Of a stretch of DNA of 64,000 nucleotides, positions 21,050-34,477 are shown piece by piece. This DNA comes from Heterobasidion occidentale (Eukaryota; Basidiomycota; Agaricomycetes; Russulales; Bondarzewiaceae), in contig JBCAQO010000004.1 of assembly GCA_039111635.1 (NCBI GenBank), forward strand, positions 682,001 to 746,000, given 5' to 3'. The notes under the pieces are model-generated. The model worked only from the letters and a program-made list of their open reading frames with translations. It had not been told where the DNA came from and did no database searches. The translations under genes and the position numbers were made by a program. Within the stretch, counting starts at the first letter, position 1, and the number at the start of each line of letters is the position of its first letter.

Positions 21050-23634
21050 GTGAGTTGTAGGAAATCAGAAAACCAATGTGAGGACACTTACGGTAGAGAT
21101 TCAGAAGGTTTAAGTACTCGAGGCCAACGACCAATGCTCGTTTGTACCCAGTGGCCGTGCTACCGTGTGAGATCGTGGACGTTGAGATCAAAACGCGAAT
21201 GCGGAGTCCGGACACATCGTTCGTTGTCCGCCACCGGATAATTCAAGCCCCGCGAGAGGCCACTGCTCACTACATCAGCCGCTCTATATGTCATTCACGT
21301 TGTCGATCATGACACCAGGGATTGAAGAGACCACGCCTGATTGCCATGATCCTGAAAGGACATTGCTGAGGCTTGTATCATATACGAGGCACATCACGTA
21401 TCTCCTTGTCGCCACGTCGTGTACCGATATTATCTTGTATATCCATACTTTAGTTGGTCTTTACCGGTATTGCCCACAAGCGAAGCAGGTCATATCCATT
21501 TGTTCAAAAGATAATCTACATGTCGCTAGTCTCTTGCAAGAGCGATGCGAGCCCAATCACCAATATGCACTGAGCCACAGCGTCTCGATCGGTCCTTGCA
21601 GCGGCCTGCCGCCGCAGTCGATATATCCAATGAAACCGATCGGAGTTCAGCCAGACAACGGTCAAAAGAGAAGCGCACCTCTGCAACACGGGAGGCGCCC
21701 TTTTAGGGGGTCTTCTGAACATGAACAAAGCAAGCATAAGGCGGTGTTTGGAGATGTCCCTCGTTCAAAGAGACAAATACCGTGTCATGCACGGACGTCC
21801 GTGCCGCGATCACCACGGCGGTGCAGTGCGAGTGACACGCGTGAGCTACCACACTCAATGACAGGATGGAGAATGTCCAGCCTCAGATCTTGAGGAAACT
21901 GATCGTCCTAGCGAGACCCACCTTGATCAACTATGGCACGGAGTTTTTTTTTGTATGTCTTGCAACATCCGTGGAATCCTCCGGTATCTCTACACTACAG
22001 CCAACGAGACTGCTGAGCAGTCTCGTTGGCTGCCACCGTGTCTCGTGGCACACACGTCAACGCCTCCCATTTAGTTGACGGTGATATCTCTCGACACCGA
22101 CTTGCAAGAACGGCAGCGTCCGGACGCAGTGTGAGAGTTGATCCCCTGATTGTCAGCCTATTGTCCGTGCATCACTTCTGTTGAGACGACCGTAGCTCGC
22201 CACGCTCGAGATACGCTTAGAGAGTCAAGGGGCTGCCGACACTGCCACAAGGTCCACAGCAGCTCGAAAACATGCTCAGAATTGGCGGATGACTCTGGTG
22301 CGTGATATCCCAACTCGACTTGGCCACCTGACAATCAGTCTGCTTTTTCTGTAAATGTTCCAAGGCTCCACCGGTGTAACGTCTTTGTCGGGCGAGAATT
22401 TGCGACGAGGGAAGCGCGGAAGAGACCACAGGACGAACCGTAGCACCCGAGAAGGTGCCGGGACGACCACGGGGAACAGAGGTAAGGTCAAAAGAAAGGG
22501 ATCAGAGGAGGACACCGCGGGCGATGTCATCAAACATAAAGCATTCCTACCAGTGAGTCCGTCTCCGTAAACAGACGTTCGGCAGTAATAGGTGACATAA
22601 GAGAAGCCTTCTCCGCACAGCCTGGAAACATGCAAACGGACGAAATCACAGCGCGAGATGGAACTTTCGCATTTTGTTGCTTGAAGGACCAGAGACGACA
22701 CGACACAAACACAAGGATCTCAGATTGGGGTCCCAATCTGTGATACACCTTGATCTCGGCCGATGTTTTGAAGCGGTACATCAGTCGGCGGCAGGGAGGG
22801 AGTGGGGGCATCGTCGATACGCGAGGGCAATTGGGTCGATCACCAAGGTGAGAATAGTGCTGAGGACAGATTCAACAGTAGAGAGTAAGTCGCTGCTTTA
22901 GACTTCTCTGCGCCTTGCCTAACGTACCTTGTGTCCCTTCGCGTCTTTTAACGATCTCCAACCTGCTGATGTTCTCGTTAGACTCTCCAGATTCCTGAAG
23001 AAATTTTAATTTTGTTTTGATTACGCCTCTGCAGCCCGACGCTCAGATGCTGATGAGCGTTGATTCCGAGCCTGGCCATTTCTGGCTGACGTCCATATCG
23101 AGAGGACTCTTGCTTTTCGTCATGTTCGGAGGGGGGGACATGGTGCTGTTGCGAAGAGTCACGTGCATACGTATCGTCCGCATTGTTGGATGTGATCTCT
23201 ACTAAGTATCTGCGACAACGTTGTTGACAGGGTATTGAAAGGCAATGGGCAAGTTCAGTAAAATTAGCAATGCACTACCAATACCTTGCAAGACTTGGTA
23301 AGTTCCAAACGCTCTCCATCGACTCGTCCTGACATCCTTGTTCACGGCCTGTTCTCCCCAGCTTGTCCTGCAAACGTCCTTGAGAGTTCGTACTACTATC
23401 ATCAGAGCACGGATCAGAGTAGTAGTCGATCTTTATTTTTGGCGAGTATGTTCAAGCAAGGACTTGTAGGTCTCGCTGCTATCGGTCACATGGGCATGAA
23501 GCGCTGCATGGCGAAGAATGACTATACCAGGCTAGCCGATCGTGTGGAGTGACCTGTTATAAGTGGTGGATACGCTTCACCTGATTGTTCACTGATCTCG
23601 ATGGGACAATGAAGGACATACGGTAATGGCCATG
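21050..23634. other. Intergenic, no recognisable gene
   Basis: Several short ORFs occur, the longest at 21288-21893 plus (201 residues, no domain), but none looks like a conserved protein. The main structural feature is the palindrome at 21998-22032. Confidence 0.4.
21998..22032. repeat. Perfect 35-bp palindrome
   Basis: The left arm CAGCCAACGAGACTGCT (21998-22014) is exactly complementary to the right arm 22016-22032 with a single G between. Such a long perfect hairpin is unusual in non-coding sequence and could be the remains of a foldback element or a recombination product. Confidence 0.85.
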
Positions 23635-24772
23635 TTATAGCTCAATAGTCTCCTTCGGCTTGAACTTCTTTGATGCTCGCTCCGCAGAGCGAAACTGAAA
23701 TTGATTCCCGTACAGCTCGAACTCTATGTGCGGTGCTTCCAGCACAGTATTGCTTGTTTGCGATGATTGTGACGAAGAAGCTCCGGCCGCAGGCGATGAG
23801 GAGCTTGGTGTATCAAGGGTGGAGTAGAGGGGGACCGCGAATGCGAATACTGAGCCATGCTTCGGTATGACTGTGGCAAAGATACGTATATAACTTGGAT
23901 CGATCAATCGAAAGGCTTACGCTTCGATTTGTTTTTGCGTGTTACGACTCTGAAAGCGTTCTCAGTTTCGTGCACAACAATTCCTGAGAGGCCGATCAGC
24001 GCTGGGTTCTTGCTTCGTCTTACTATAGACAGATAAATTTGGCATACACGGTGTGCGGCTGTGATGAGATGTTCACCTGTCATGATTGATCCATGGAAGT
24101 CGGCTTTGACCAACTTTGCATGCATACCCGCAGACGACGGCATGTCCTTGGGAGAGGGCATACCCAAGGCTGGAGGGGCGGCAAGACCCAATAGCTCAGA
24201 CATATACCCTAGCCACAGACGATGCAGGGGTATGAACAAGTCCCACCTACAGCAAATACGATCAGCATAATCCAGCCTGAACAGCGATCAGACACGCACC
24301 TCGCCTGTTCCTTCTTGAGCTTCCACATGCCCTTTTCAACAGCCTCGTTCCGCCCAATCACGCCCAACCGCCTGCGCTCTTTTGCCTTCTTGACCTTTTC
24401 CGCCTGCGCAGCATTCAGTAGCGCGATCCTACTCTTCTTTTCTGGATTTTCTAACAGGATGAACTGGTGACGGATGCGCTCGTTATACGTAAATGCAGCC
24501 GAGGCTTTTCCGCTGACGCCAATCGTGGAATAGACATATTTGGGCGTGAAAGGCGTGGAGCTGGTGAATTGTGCGCGTCGGTTCTGAGGAACGAAGTGAG
24601 GGGACGCGATCATAGGGGGGAGTTGAGGACGCATGCCTGGGCTATTGCAGATATGTCTATCTGTAACTTTCATGAATAAAGAGTGCGAATATAAACGGCA
24701 CTTGGCCAAACATGCCTGGCGTGGTATCAATCCATCCTGGTCTTTGTGAAGCTCGGTGTATAGATCCTTCAT
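23635..24772 (-). CDS. POP4: RNase P/MRP protein subunit POP4 (Rpp29)
   Basis: Three exons, 24772-24300, 24246-23921 and 23870-23635, join in frame to about 344 residues; the introns are GTGCGT...TAG (53 bp) and GTAAGC...CAG (50 bp). The C-terminal half matches Rpp29/POP4: PLHRLWLGYMSELLGL, DFHGSIMTG, RRSKNPALIGLSGIVVHETENAF, FELYGNQFQFRSAERASKKFK and KETIEL at the end. The protein binds the RNA of nuclear RNase P and RNase MRP and acts in 5' tRNA and rRNA processing. The N-terminal exon carries a TPFTPKYV segment and a basic coiled stretch. The exact start is uncertain; the first 40 residues are unusual and could include an unrecognised intron. Confidence 0.9.
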
Positions 24773-27459
24773 TTTGAATGAGACAATGAGCAGGCAGCTC
24801 TCGGTCTCGGCGTACGTTGACTCGATGTGGTCGACTTCTTAATGTTGTGACGACCGTGACAGTACGGGTGGTCACAACTTTGAGTTTGTTCATTCCTCAA
24901 TCCTCCACCGACGGAATGTCGTTGTGTCGAACGAATGTGACTTATTAGCAACAGAAGGGTGCGTGCTGACGCGACTCTCGTTCCTCCAGGTTTCCTCTTT
25001 CGCTTCTCCGATTCTAATTCTTCCTTCCATACGTGAAGGACGCTCCTCTACTCCCCTTGACAGGTCACAATCATACAAAGATGAGGAGTCAGGCAGCGGT
25101 ACGTCGACATCTTATTCGCTCGTGCATCGATCCGCGTAATTTCCTGGGGCCATGAGGACTATAGCCAGGAGGGAATGAGCCGTGTGGTCGACAAGAAAAG
25201 GCGAGGGAATCAGCGACTCACCATCTTGATTTGAGCCCTCATCTACAGAACGACTTTGTTCTAGCGTAAGGTCAGCTTTGCATCCCGACCCCGCCCCCCT
25301 ACGCGTTCTATCATCATCCACACGCTCTCTCATATCTTTTTTTCAGCAAGCTAGAATTATCACGCCTATACTCGTATAAGGCCACGACCCTCGCCCCTTC
25401 TTCTCTTCATTTCTTGTCCGAGATCTCGCCTCCGTTCAACTCCTCATTCCAGGCTCGGCTTCGTTGATGCGTCCGACTAGTACTTTCACCCTAGCCATGA
25501 CCTCTTCCCCTCCCTTGACCGTGACCACGCACATTTCTACTCTGTTGCGCCACTTGCAATTCTAGTCCTCGTCCCTTGAATGCTTTGACTGCACGTGCCA
25601 GCTCAGGTTGGCATTGCTGGTCATAACATCTGAACAAATGTGTCATCTGTATCTCTCGTCAACGTGCTTTGGCGTTCTATCTCGGAGCTGATCTATCCAC
25701 AATCAGTCTGGTCTGGTGCGACGTCTCTCTGGAGCTCCCCCTCCTCTGAAGACTGCCATGGAAAGCGCTCCTCAGCCACTCCTTATGCAGTTCGGAATAT
25801 CAGTTCGTATTCGATTGGCTCCTCGTTGCCTGCAGACCTTGATTTGGGGCGTGTCTCAAGTACGCGACCATGATATTGTGTGTCAAGGTAGGATCGTTTC
25901 GTGGAAGTCTCGACATCCCTTGCAGAACCCCCGACACGCCAAGTCGCCCATGCTGTCGTACTAGTCATAAAAGTTAAGTCCTTCAGGTATGTGCTATGAA
26001 TTTTATACTTACTATGAATGAGTCGACGTCTAAGTTGATATACAGGGAGTGCACCCTGATGCTGTTCACCGGCAACGCATCGAGGCCGGCGGATGTATAA
26101 AATTTGGTCGTGTGTCCACCGGGGAAGTTCACAAGCATGCCTCTAAAAACGGAAGCAGGCGTGTTTTGGATCTCAGAAGAACAGAGGTAAATGTCGCTTG
26201 AAAGTTGCGAGGCATGTCTGGAGCAATTTGGACTGAAAGACGTCATCGACAACGAAAGCGGGTCAGCTCTCTTATAGGTGCAGGTGTCTGTCTAATCGGG
26301 AACTCGCTAGGGGCATCTGGGGGCTCTGGAGTGTCTGTCCAGGTCTGTACAGACGCTTCCCAGTTTGATGAAGGGCATCCGAGACGTCGTCATCGATAAA
26401 ATGCAGCACTTATGAGGTCGACCTTGGCAAGGCAGGATGCGAAAGCAGGTGTTTCGCCTCTCCCTAGGACACGCTGGGGCTCTAAATAAAGCGCAAAGGC
26501 GTGCACGCTATGTCTCATTTCATTCATGTGGTTTTTTCGATCTTTTACCCGCCACGTGCAAATAAGTCACATCGAATGTCACCAGCTCAGTGCATTCCCA
26601 CAATACGGTTGGAGTGACTCTACACCATACACAACCCTGCTTATCATCACTTGCTGTTTTACTGCGTGAGGCTGGAGAGCCAGTCAAAACACTTGCTACT
26701 GATATTGGTCCCATGTTGACATCGCCTTTGTTCAGCGACCGTGCGACTGCACCGGACAACCAATCTCCTTCCCCCATGTGCGGCGTAAGTCTTGAGATAA
26801 ATTTGCACTCACGAGTCTAGAAGCACAACTATACGCCGACTTGAGCAACAAAGAAGCAAAGCTTTAACGTATTTTCCCGTAGTAGGGACGCATTATCTAC
26901 GTTACAACGCTACGACAAACAACGGAAACCTTTCTAGAGACTCGATAGTTGACTAAATGCATAGCGTGCTTGTCTCGTCAACGCCATCAACTCACCAAAC
27001 AAGGGAAAGTTGGGTCAGTCCGCGCCGTTCGGACTAATCACACTGACACCATCGTCATCACTCTCCACTCAAAACTTGACGTGCCATTACTGACACTCCA
27101 GGAGGGTATGGCGGGAGAGTTGCAATGAGAAGCGGTGGGAACGATGCATGACGAGGAACCCCCTCCGATGCACCCAACCGGGGCGTGATACAAACGTGAT
27201 TGCTCGATGCTGAAGGATCCGGATCATCTGAATTGATTATTCCTATCGCTGAAGGCTGTAGATGATCTTCATACTTCAATCTGCTGAAAAGGTTCGCACG
27301 CCGAAGGTCTTCAAGGGGCTAGCGAATAATGTCTGATCGGCAGGAGTAAGGTCCAGATGGTGTAGTGTCATGAGTGAGTAACTCAAAGGTAGTGCAGCTG
27401 CAATGAGGGTTTGGGGAGATGGAGGGCGTACAGAAGCACGATATGAGCGGGCGGACGTG
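24773..27459. other. Intergenic, no recognisable gene
   Basis: Only short ORFs are present, e.g. 25983-26252 minus (89 residues, with GMLVNFPGGHTTKFYTSAG). It could be an exon of an unrecognised gene since it is followed by GT-rich splice-like sequence, but there is no domain. Nothing else stands out. Confidence 0.35.
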
Positions 27460-28995
27460 CTAAGGAGCCTGGACCATCCGCGATTTCTTACTCCGACGAG
27501 CAGTACGAGTTTCGTCGTTCAAGTCGACCTCTTCATTGCGGCGGCGCTTTACTCGACCGACCTTGAAGCGTGGTGATTGGTTGAACCAGATATCGCTCTT
27601 GTCATTTAGATCCCACCCTTCTCGAGATAAGTGGAGCTTGAATAGATCAAGGACAGGTTCCGGCGACTTGAGTATATTACGGGCTTTGTCGGCGGAAGGA
27701 AATGTTATGAAGCTGGCCCTAGAGGGTCTGTCGGTGTACAGGGGAACGAAGAGAAACCGAAGGTCATCGATGAGGTCCGTACGGGGACAGTTGAGGAATC
27801 CACGAAGGGTGGTCTCCGTAAAGTATGATGGAGTGAACTGGAAGAAACCCCTTTTGCCAGTTGTATCGACAACAAGGTGACCATCGAATATATCACACTG
27901 GCCTAATACTGCTTCTAGTTGTCGCCCTATGGTTGAACGAAGGCGTTTGGGAAATTTGCTAGCCTGATAGTATACGCTGTGGTAAAGAAGAACATATAGA
28001 AACGACTCCAAATCGTCGCAGAGGTTGCTTGGTTGCGATTCAGGATCGTCTAATTGAGTAAGTGACATGTATTGCAATGACCCCTATAATTGTTCATTTA
28101 GGTCAGTCGATAGGATTCAGCAGATAGATACCCACCGTCTTTGGAGATCTCAATCCGCGAGATACAGCGGAGCTCAGGTACTGTGCTTGATCCCGGTCTA
28201 CCAACAATCCGCAGCCGTCGCCAGAGATTCGAATGCTGCTGCTGCTGATTTCTCGATAGCACACTCCAGCTTCGCGTGCTTGTACATAAGCTGAATGGTC
28301 GAATCAGCAATGAAAGGTCTGTGAGGGGACTGTAAGGCGACGAAACTGACCTTGTATCGCGTGAAGCACAGCTTGGCATAGCTCCTTGGTGGAGCTGTAT
28401 TCGCTCAACGGGCGACCGAGGTCCTCCAGCACCAATCGATAATGCTTCTGTCCCAATAGTACAAGTCCCTTGCAGCACCATAACTTTTTCCCGAACACTT
28501 GCGCGAACGTCTGCTGGTCTTCAATGGCGCCGCCACAAATCAGACTTGGAATCCCAGAAATTGTTGCCCGATTGAGTACTCGATATATATCCCCCTCGGT
28601 TTCCGATCCAGGCCCATCATATCGTCACGTGTCCTTGATATACACAAGCTTCCCTGTCTGCGTGTCCAAGGCTTCAAAAACCGCTGTCGCATGCTCAGAC
28701 AAATCTAGACTCTGTCCACGACGGTGTGCAGAGATAAAGAAGCGTTCAGTGCCATCAAAATCGTCCACGACTCTATACTTGATGAATGCACCATCAACTC
28801 CATACCTCCCCCTATTCCCCGTTCCGTCCTGCAATTCAGCCTGGCTGGATTTGCCGCCTGTTTAGGCAGCACCATCTGTGCCAAGGAGATTTCTTCAGGG
28901 CTAGGCTCCAAATGGCAGAATTCATGTACAATGCAGCAGCTCGTTTGACCGATAAGGGTAGGTGAGTTAATCTGCGCGCGCCGTACACTGCACAC
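27460..28995 (-). pseudogene. FunK1 fungal-type protein kinase (copy 2), decayed
   Basis: Fragments in order are 28995-28705 and 28834-28625 (KYRVVDDFDGTERFF, GKLVYIKDT), 28498-28304 (HYRLVLEDLGRPLSEYSSTKELC), a kinase-loop exon at about 28262-28136, and the C-terminal exon 28077-27460 ([35 protein letters not shown], basic tail). The conserved tryptophan after KDT is a TGA stop (28625-28627). The catalytic loop reads YREISSSSI instead of HRDISxxN and the DWD site reads DRD, so the general-base Asp, the Asn and the metal-binding motif are altered. About 200 N-terminal residues are absent. Non-functional as a kinase. Confidence 0.85.
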
Positions 28996-30096
28996 TTACA
29001 GGGAGCTGCAAGATCATGTCCGCGTCGACTGGCATCCCGCAAACTTCAGCACCAATAAGAGAACTGTTCACGACAGTAAATTCGAAAGAAAAGGGGCACA
29101 ATGATCTTTCCGAGAGGAGTTAGGTGACTGTTAGATGGCTGTTAGATATTAGATAGGCATGAGGGGGAGGAGAATATTATCGTTGCGTGTGACAAAGTCG
29201 GTCAGCACCTGTCAGCGCTTCCCCGACCTCGACCGAACTCGAACACTACTCCTAAGTCCTGTTGAACTCCTTCAACCATGTTGACGATGACCCTCTCACC
29301 TCCAGTGGCCAGTCCCGGCTTTGACTAATATACGCCCATAATCCTATCTGCGGTCGCTTCGCTCTGGCCTCGGAAAGACAAGGGTATCGGTAGTCATAAG
29401 GACGAGAGTCACTATCAGCAGGAAGCAAGGGGAAATAGGTGTGTAGAATAGCAGATAAGGCGACGGCTGTCCTCTCCAGCGATCCATCGTTCTCTGCTGC
29501 TCCAACACCGAAACCAGAACTCTTGCCTATTCCCATGTTCTTGATGTCAATCAGCGGTTTTCTCGTTCCGTCCCCTTTCCACCGCTGACCTTTCCCCGCT
29601 GACGCATGTTCTTTTCCCATATCTCACTGGAGCCTTTGCGATCATTTTTTCGCACATTCTTCATGTGTCGTACTTATCATCTGGTGGGGGTGGCGACTGT
29701 CCTCTCTTTCGAAACAACTGCTCCCACTACGAATATGTTTTCAACTTGCTGTTGTCGCAAATCGTGAAATTTCCCTCGCGTTTCTATCCCACGTAGACCG
29801 ATCATATGGCACAATAGGCTTACCGGCTCACTCGTCTCCATTACTCAGACATCGAGTGCTCTACCGAAAGGGCTTCAGCTACTCTTCAGCTATATCACCG
29901 TTAAGACCAATTTGCATCGAATCACTCACCCATGATCATCTTTATCAGGAATTGTCTTCGCGGATCTCATTTTGATTTCATGCGTTGCATTGCCTACGGA
30001 TCTCTTGAAAATCTGAAGAGGTTATATTTGATCATCATGTATCTAGACACTACCAAGTTTCAGTAGTTCCGAATCGTTCTTGTAAGTCATCTGAAA
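28996..30096. other. Intergenic, nothing recognised
   Basis: This lies between two FunK1 copies. One ORF (29252-29620 minus, 122 residues) has no recognisable domain. Confidence 0.4.
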
Positions 30097-32488
30097 TTAC
30101 AAAGAAAATACATCGAGTTCTTCCACAACATCATCCCATACCAACGTCGACGCAGAAACGTCTGATACAAAGATATTGGACACCCTAGATTTTTTCGTCT
30201 CGTGACTACTTCTAGTGCTGCCGTCATTCGCGCTCGCAGGACGATGCTTGCGCTTGGTGCCCTGCTTCGACTTCTTCTTGTAATCACAGGCGGTTTCCCG
30301 AAGAGACAGTCGCTCTTGTCGTCAACCCAGTCATGCTGATTGATCTGGAAGAAGATTTCTGTGAGAGGTTTATGATTTCAAGATATCTTGCGTATCCTCG
30401 ACGGAAGGGAGCTTCACGTCATATATATCAGGGATTGTGGGACGATCAGCGTAGAGAGGGACGAATAACACCCGAAGCTTTGAGATGAAAAAGACGGCTG
30501 ACGGACAAAGAATTCTGGACAGATACGTTGAGCTAAATTTGGCGGCAGAAGGTTGGAGGAAAGCTTTTTTTTCATCCCCACCGGTAGCCTGGTGGTCAGC
30601 ATCCAACACGGCGTAGTCAAAAACTGCATGGATGTTCCGAAGTAGGGTGATCTGATCGTTCTCAGAAAGTGCTTGCATCTGAAATCGAACGCAGTGATAA
30701 AGGTAGACGTAAAGGAATGATTCGAGATCATGGCGGAATTCGTGCGACTTCGTCCCCCGAAGCTGTAACCAGTCTATTGACATGAATTGCCACGTGCCCT
30801 GATCGCTACCATGAGATCACGAAGTGAATGAGCGTGTATGAAGATGAACTGACCGTCCTGGTCTTCAGTCTGGCTCCCGATATCTCTTCCTTCCACCTTC
30901 TGGATAGGTCCCAATCTATCAATAAGCCACGACCGTCGTTGGTGATCAAGATGTTGCCACCGCTGATGTCTTGATGGAGCACTCCAGCGTCATATGCCTG
31001 CTGATGAGCTGCATCGCTCAATCAGAATCGCAACGAGCATAGAACAGACAGCCGACTTACCCTCAATCGAATCCCATATGACCTGAGAGAGCTCTTTCGT
31101 AGAGTTGTATTGCCTCAACGGCCGTCCCACGTCCTCGAGCACCAGTCGATGATGGTTGTGGTGCTTCACTGCCATGACTCGACTGCACCACTTTTCTCCG
31201 CAGAATTCATGAGTGCGCGTCTGATGCCCGTCGATGTCGCAGGAACAGACAAGTTGCGGTACCCATTGTACGTTGTTGTCGTTGAGCAAGCGATACGTGT
31301 CTCCCTCTTTTTTGTATCCTTCCGTAACGTAGCGCCAGCTATCCTTGAGGTACACCACCTTCCCCGCAGCGACATCGTAAGCCAAGTAGCCTTTGGTACC
31401 CCGACCAGTGGGGCTATGAGAGTACCATTGTGGTAGAGAGGCAACGAAGAAGCGTTCGATCCTATCCTTACCATCGTCCACCACAGAAAATTTGCGGAAG
31501 GTATCATCAGATGAATACGGAGCAGGCAAGATGTCGTTATCAGTCCCTCCTTGAGCGACAACAACACGAAGAGCATGCTGGTTAAGGGCGATCTTAGCGC
31601 GCTCGATCTCATCTGGAGTCGGGATCGATACGGTGGTGTCATGTCCGCGTGCTGAATCGGAGGAATGGGAAAACCTCCATAAGAACATCGCCAGACGCGA
31701 AGGATCATCTTTCCAGTTGACCCGCTCTGTGACGATAGCTCCAGCTTGATCCCAACGAATGAATCGGACGAAGTTGTCGATGATGATGAGAGAGAATAGG
31801 AATGTCCGGCATTGAGCGCCGAGCTGGGCTGCTGCATAAGATGTGATTTGCCAGCGGGACTTGTTTCCGAGATTCGAACTGTGTTCAAAAACGTGCAGCT
31901 TGGAAGTTTCTTTTTCGTGCGGGTGAAAATGCTTTTTCGTGCGTAATGGTGTAGGATTGTTTGCCGGCGATTCGGAAGGCCTTTTCGGGGATGGTTTTGG
32001 ATCTACAAATGGATCCTCGGATAACTGCTTGCGCTCAATATGGAGTTCCATCAGGGAAAATTTGATGTTCGACTCATCCTTGTTTTTTTCCTTGTAGATA
32101 GAGATATCAGGTTTGCGCTTGTATGCTGTATCTTCACCGAGGGTCGTGTCAACGAGGACGAGGCCAGGACAAAGTCCTGTGTTTTTCACAGCCTGTATCT
32201 GCAAGGACGTTACAAGCAATCAAGGGATGCATGAGAGATCGAAAGGACGTAAACTCACAAAATTGGCCTCAAAGCCTGATTCAATTGAGAGGTCCTTGAA
32301 GCATTGTTGATAATTCTTGGGGATCAAAGTCCGGTCGTCGGGCATGAACGCATCGAAGAATGCATCTAAAGGCATAGGCCCAACAAACTGTGTCTTCATC
32401 TCGTCGACTAGGACTTCGTGATCCCCCGATTAATGCGGCTCCTGTCTTGTTTGAAAACGTTCAAGGCAAGGCGTGTTGTCTTTGCCAT
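30097..32488 (-). CDS. FunK1 fungal-type protein kinase (copy 3), best catalytic core
   Basis: Exons are about 32488-32259, 32198-31061, 31008-30854 and 30798-30097, with normal donors GTGAGT, GTAAGT and GTCAGT. The N-terminal part reads [67 protein letters not shown] and [13 protein letters not shown]. The kinase core keeps HQDISGGN (catalytic Asp and Asn present, Arg of HRD replaced by Gln) and LLIDWDLS, then GTWQFMS. The C-terminus ends in a basic tail with KKSRVSNIF. Single-base losses are inferred at about 32425 (a G run), about 30365 and near 30270; if these are sequence errors this would be an intact gene. Substrate unknown. Confidence 0.85.
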
Positions 32489-34477
32489 GCGTTGTTCAGA
32501 CTCCGCGGTATCGATCGATTTGCAGAACTGCAGAATGATGCAGAATGATGCAGCGCAGTGCGCACGCTGAGACGATTCACAGATCGCACACGGTATCAGA
32601 GGGTCTCGGATAGAAACCTTGATAATGAGAAAATTGCAGATCACGTCCCGCTCATATTGTTGACCACGGATTTTCAAGATAGTCGATGACAGGATGTAAT
32701 CCTATATGGCTTGTGGTTTGGGGTAAGATGTTGCAGGATGTTGCGCCGTCAACTCGATCGAACAACATAATGGACGATGTTGAAACGTACACACTTTTTT
32801 TCGTTCCACCTAGTAGAATGCCATCCTTCTTTTTGTCTTAATGCCCAACATTCCAACTTACTTTGCTCAGATTGAGAACCTGATTGCTCTGGAAACCATC
32901 CGTAATAGAGAGTCTGTCGTCATTGCAGAGAGGGAGTCGGGGCAAGTCGGAGTTGAGATGGCGGATGCGGGATCTGATGCCGGCGGCACTTTCTCAGACC
33001 TTCCCACAATCTCGTTGCTCTCGTTGCTCTCGTTGCCTGGCAATTGACACCGACTCGTCCTGCAGCAAAATGTGAGCTGAAAGCCTTGCTCACAGGCTTA
33101 CCCCTGCGTATATATCTTCTTGCATCAAACCATATCTTCGCTTCGACGAACCATCTTCCATCATGGCCGAAATGTCACACATGAATATATAACGTCCACA
33201 CACTTCTCTAGCATCCTCAAAATGGCGGTGATCCCGCTATCTGTAAAACCACCCAGGACCCACGACGCACAGTCAGCAGTACATAAGCTCCAGCACAAGA
33301 CCTTGGTAAGAACTTTTACTTTTTTCCGTCTTGATAAACGGTTGATGTTCAGATCGCTAGCGGTTTGTCAAACAGATCAGTCTTCCACGGGGCTAGCGTC
33401 GTAGGTTTCTATATAGAATTATCCCCTGTTTGAGTTTCGTAGTCTCCTCGTGCTGATGGCTTGAGCAACGCGGTCGAAGCACCATCTCTAGACTTGTATG
33501 TCAACCTCACGCTGTTCTAGTCCTGTCGTGTTCTAGTCCTATCGTGTTCTGATCTGAGCATACTACAACCCAAAGCGTCATCTGAAAGCAGACCGTTTCT
33601 CAAGAAAGGACTATCAACAGGCGAGGTGAGCCATATCTAGTAGTAACACGTTCTGTCAACACGACTGAACATTGAAGGCAAGGTACTCATCAGTACTCTC
33701 TCGTCCAGCTACCCCCCATATACCCAATTGAGATCTTCCGTATCTTCCTTATCTGTGCGAGCCGACATTTAACAGTTAGCACAAACAACAAAGACAAATC
33801 AGCCACGACGAGGCAAGACGGATACATAAGAGCTCAATCTATCTTCACTCGTCGCTTGCCACATCGCACTCTACAATATTACTAGCAACTCGTACAGCGT
33901 TCAATTCGACGTGTATATGAGTTATCTCAACGTATTTTATGGCACAGTAGCTACGCTCGCAGTCCAGGGGTAGGCGTTGCTCTATGAAGTCTTTCCTCGT
34001 CTGTATATGGCTTGCATGCAATGATTGTTATCAAAAGAAGCCTAGGAAACCGAACATCGTATTCACTCCTTTGGGAGATCTAGCGATACGTCATACACAA
34101 CACGCGGAGTCGTTGATGAAAGAACAATGATGCATACTAGATGTAATCGCCTAGTCTATCGATGGGGAATACCTCTGCGATAGGCCCAAGGTTGTGTGGT
34201 GCGTGCGAGCACTCTGAGGATCTTATAGGTCGATTTCTCGTTTGGGCTAGGGATCATCAGTGATGTATCCGTATGCGATGATAAAGTCGTCCGTGCTGTC
34301 TATAGCCTAGTAAGAGAGCTATACCCTGATTCTTGCTCAGCAGGAGACGCTTTACGGACAATTCGATATCATAGAAAATGACGAGGGAACATAATCGTAT
34401 AAGTACTCAGTACTCAGGGTGATAAATAGTCTAGGTGACATGAGTGCAGAGAAGGAAGGAAGAACTACAGTCCAATA
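32489..34477. other. Intergenic, nothing recognised
   Basis: Two kilobases of AT-richer sequence with a few short ORFs (e.g. 33120-33404 plus) and no recognisable protein, RNA or repeat. Confidence 0.4.

Noticed and set aside
21288..21893. 201-residue plus ORF
   Set aside because: No recognisable domain, no splice context, and amino-acid composition looks random.
23202..23402. Possible MFS-transporter fragment (YQVLQGIGSALLILL, minus)
   Set aside because: It is a single short stretch with weak similarity and no neighbouring transporter exons; too thin to call.
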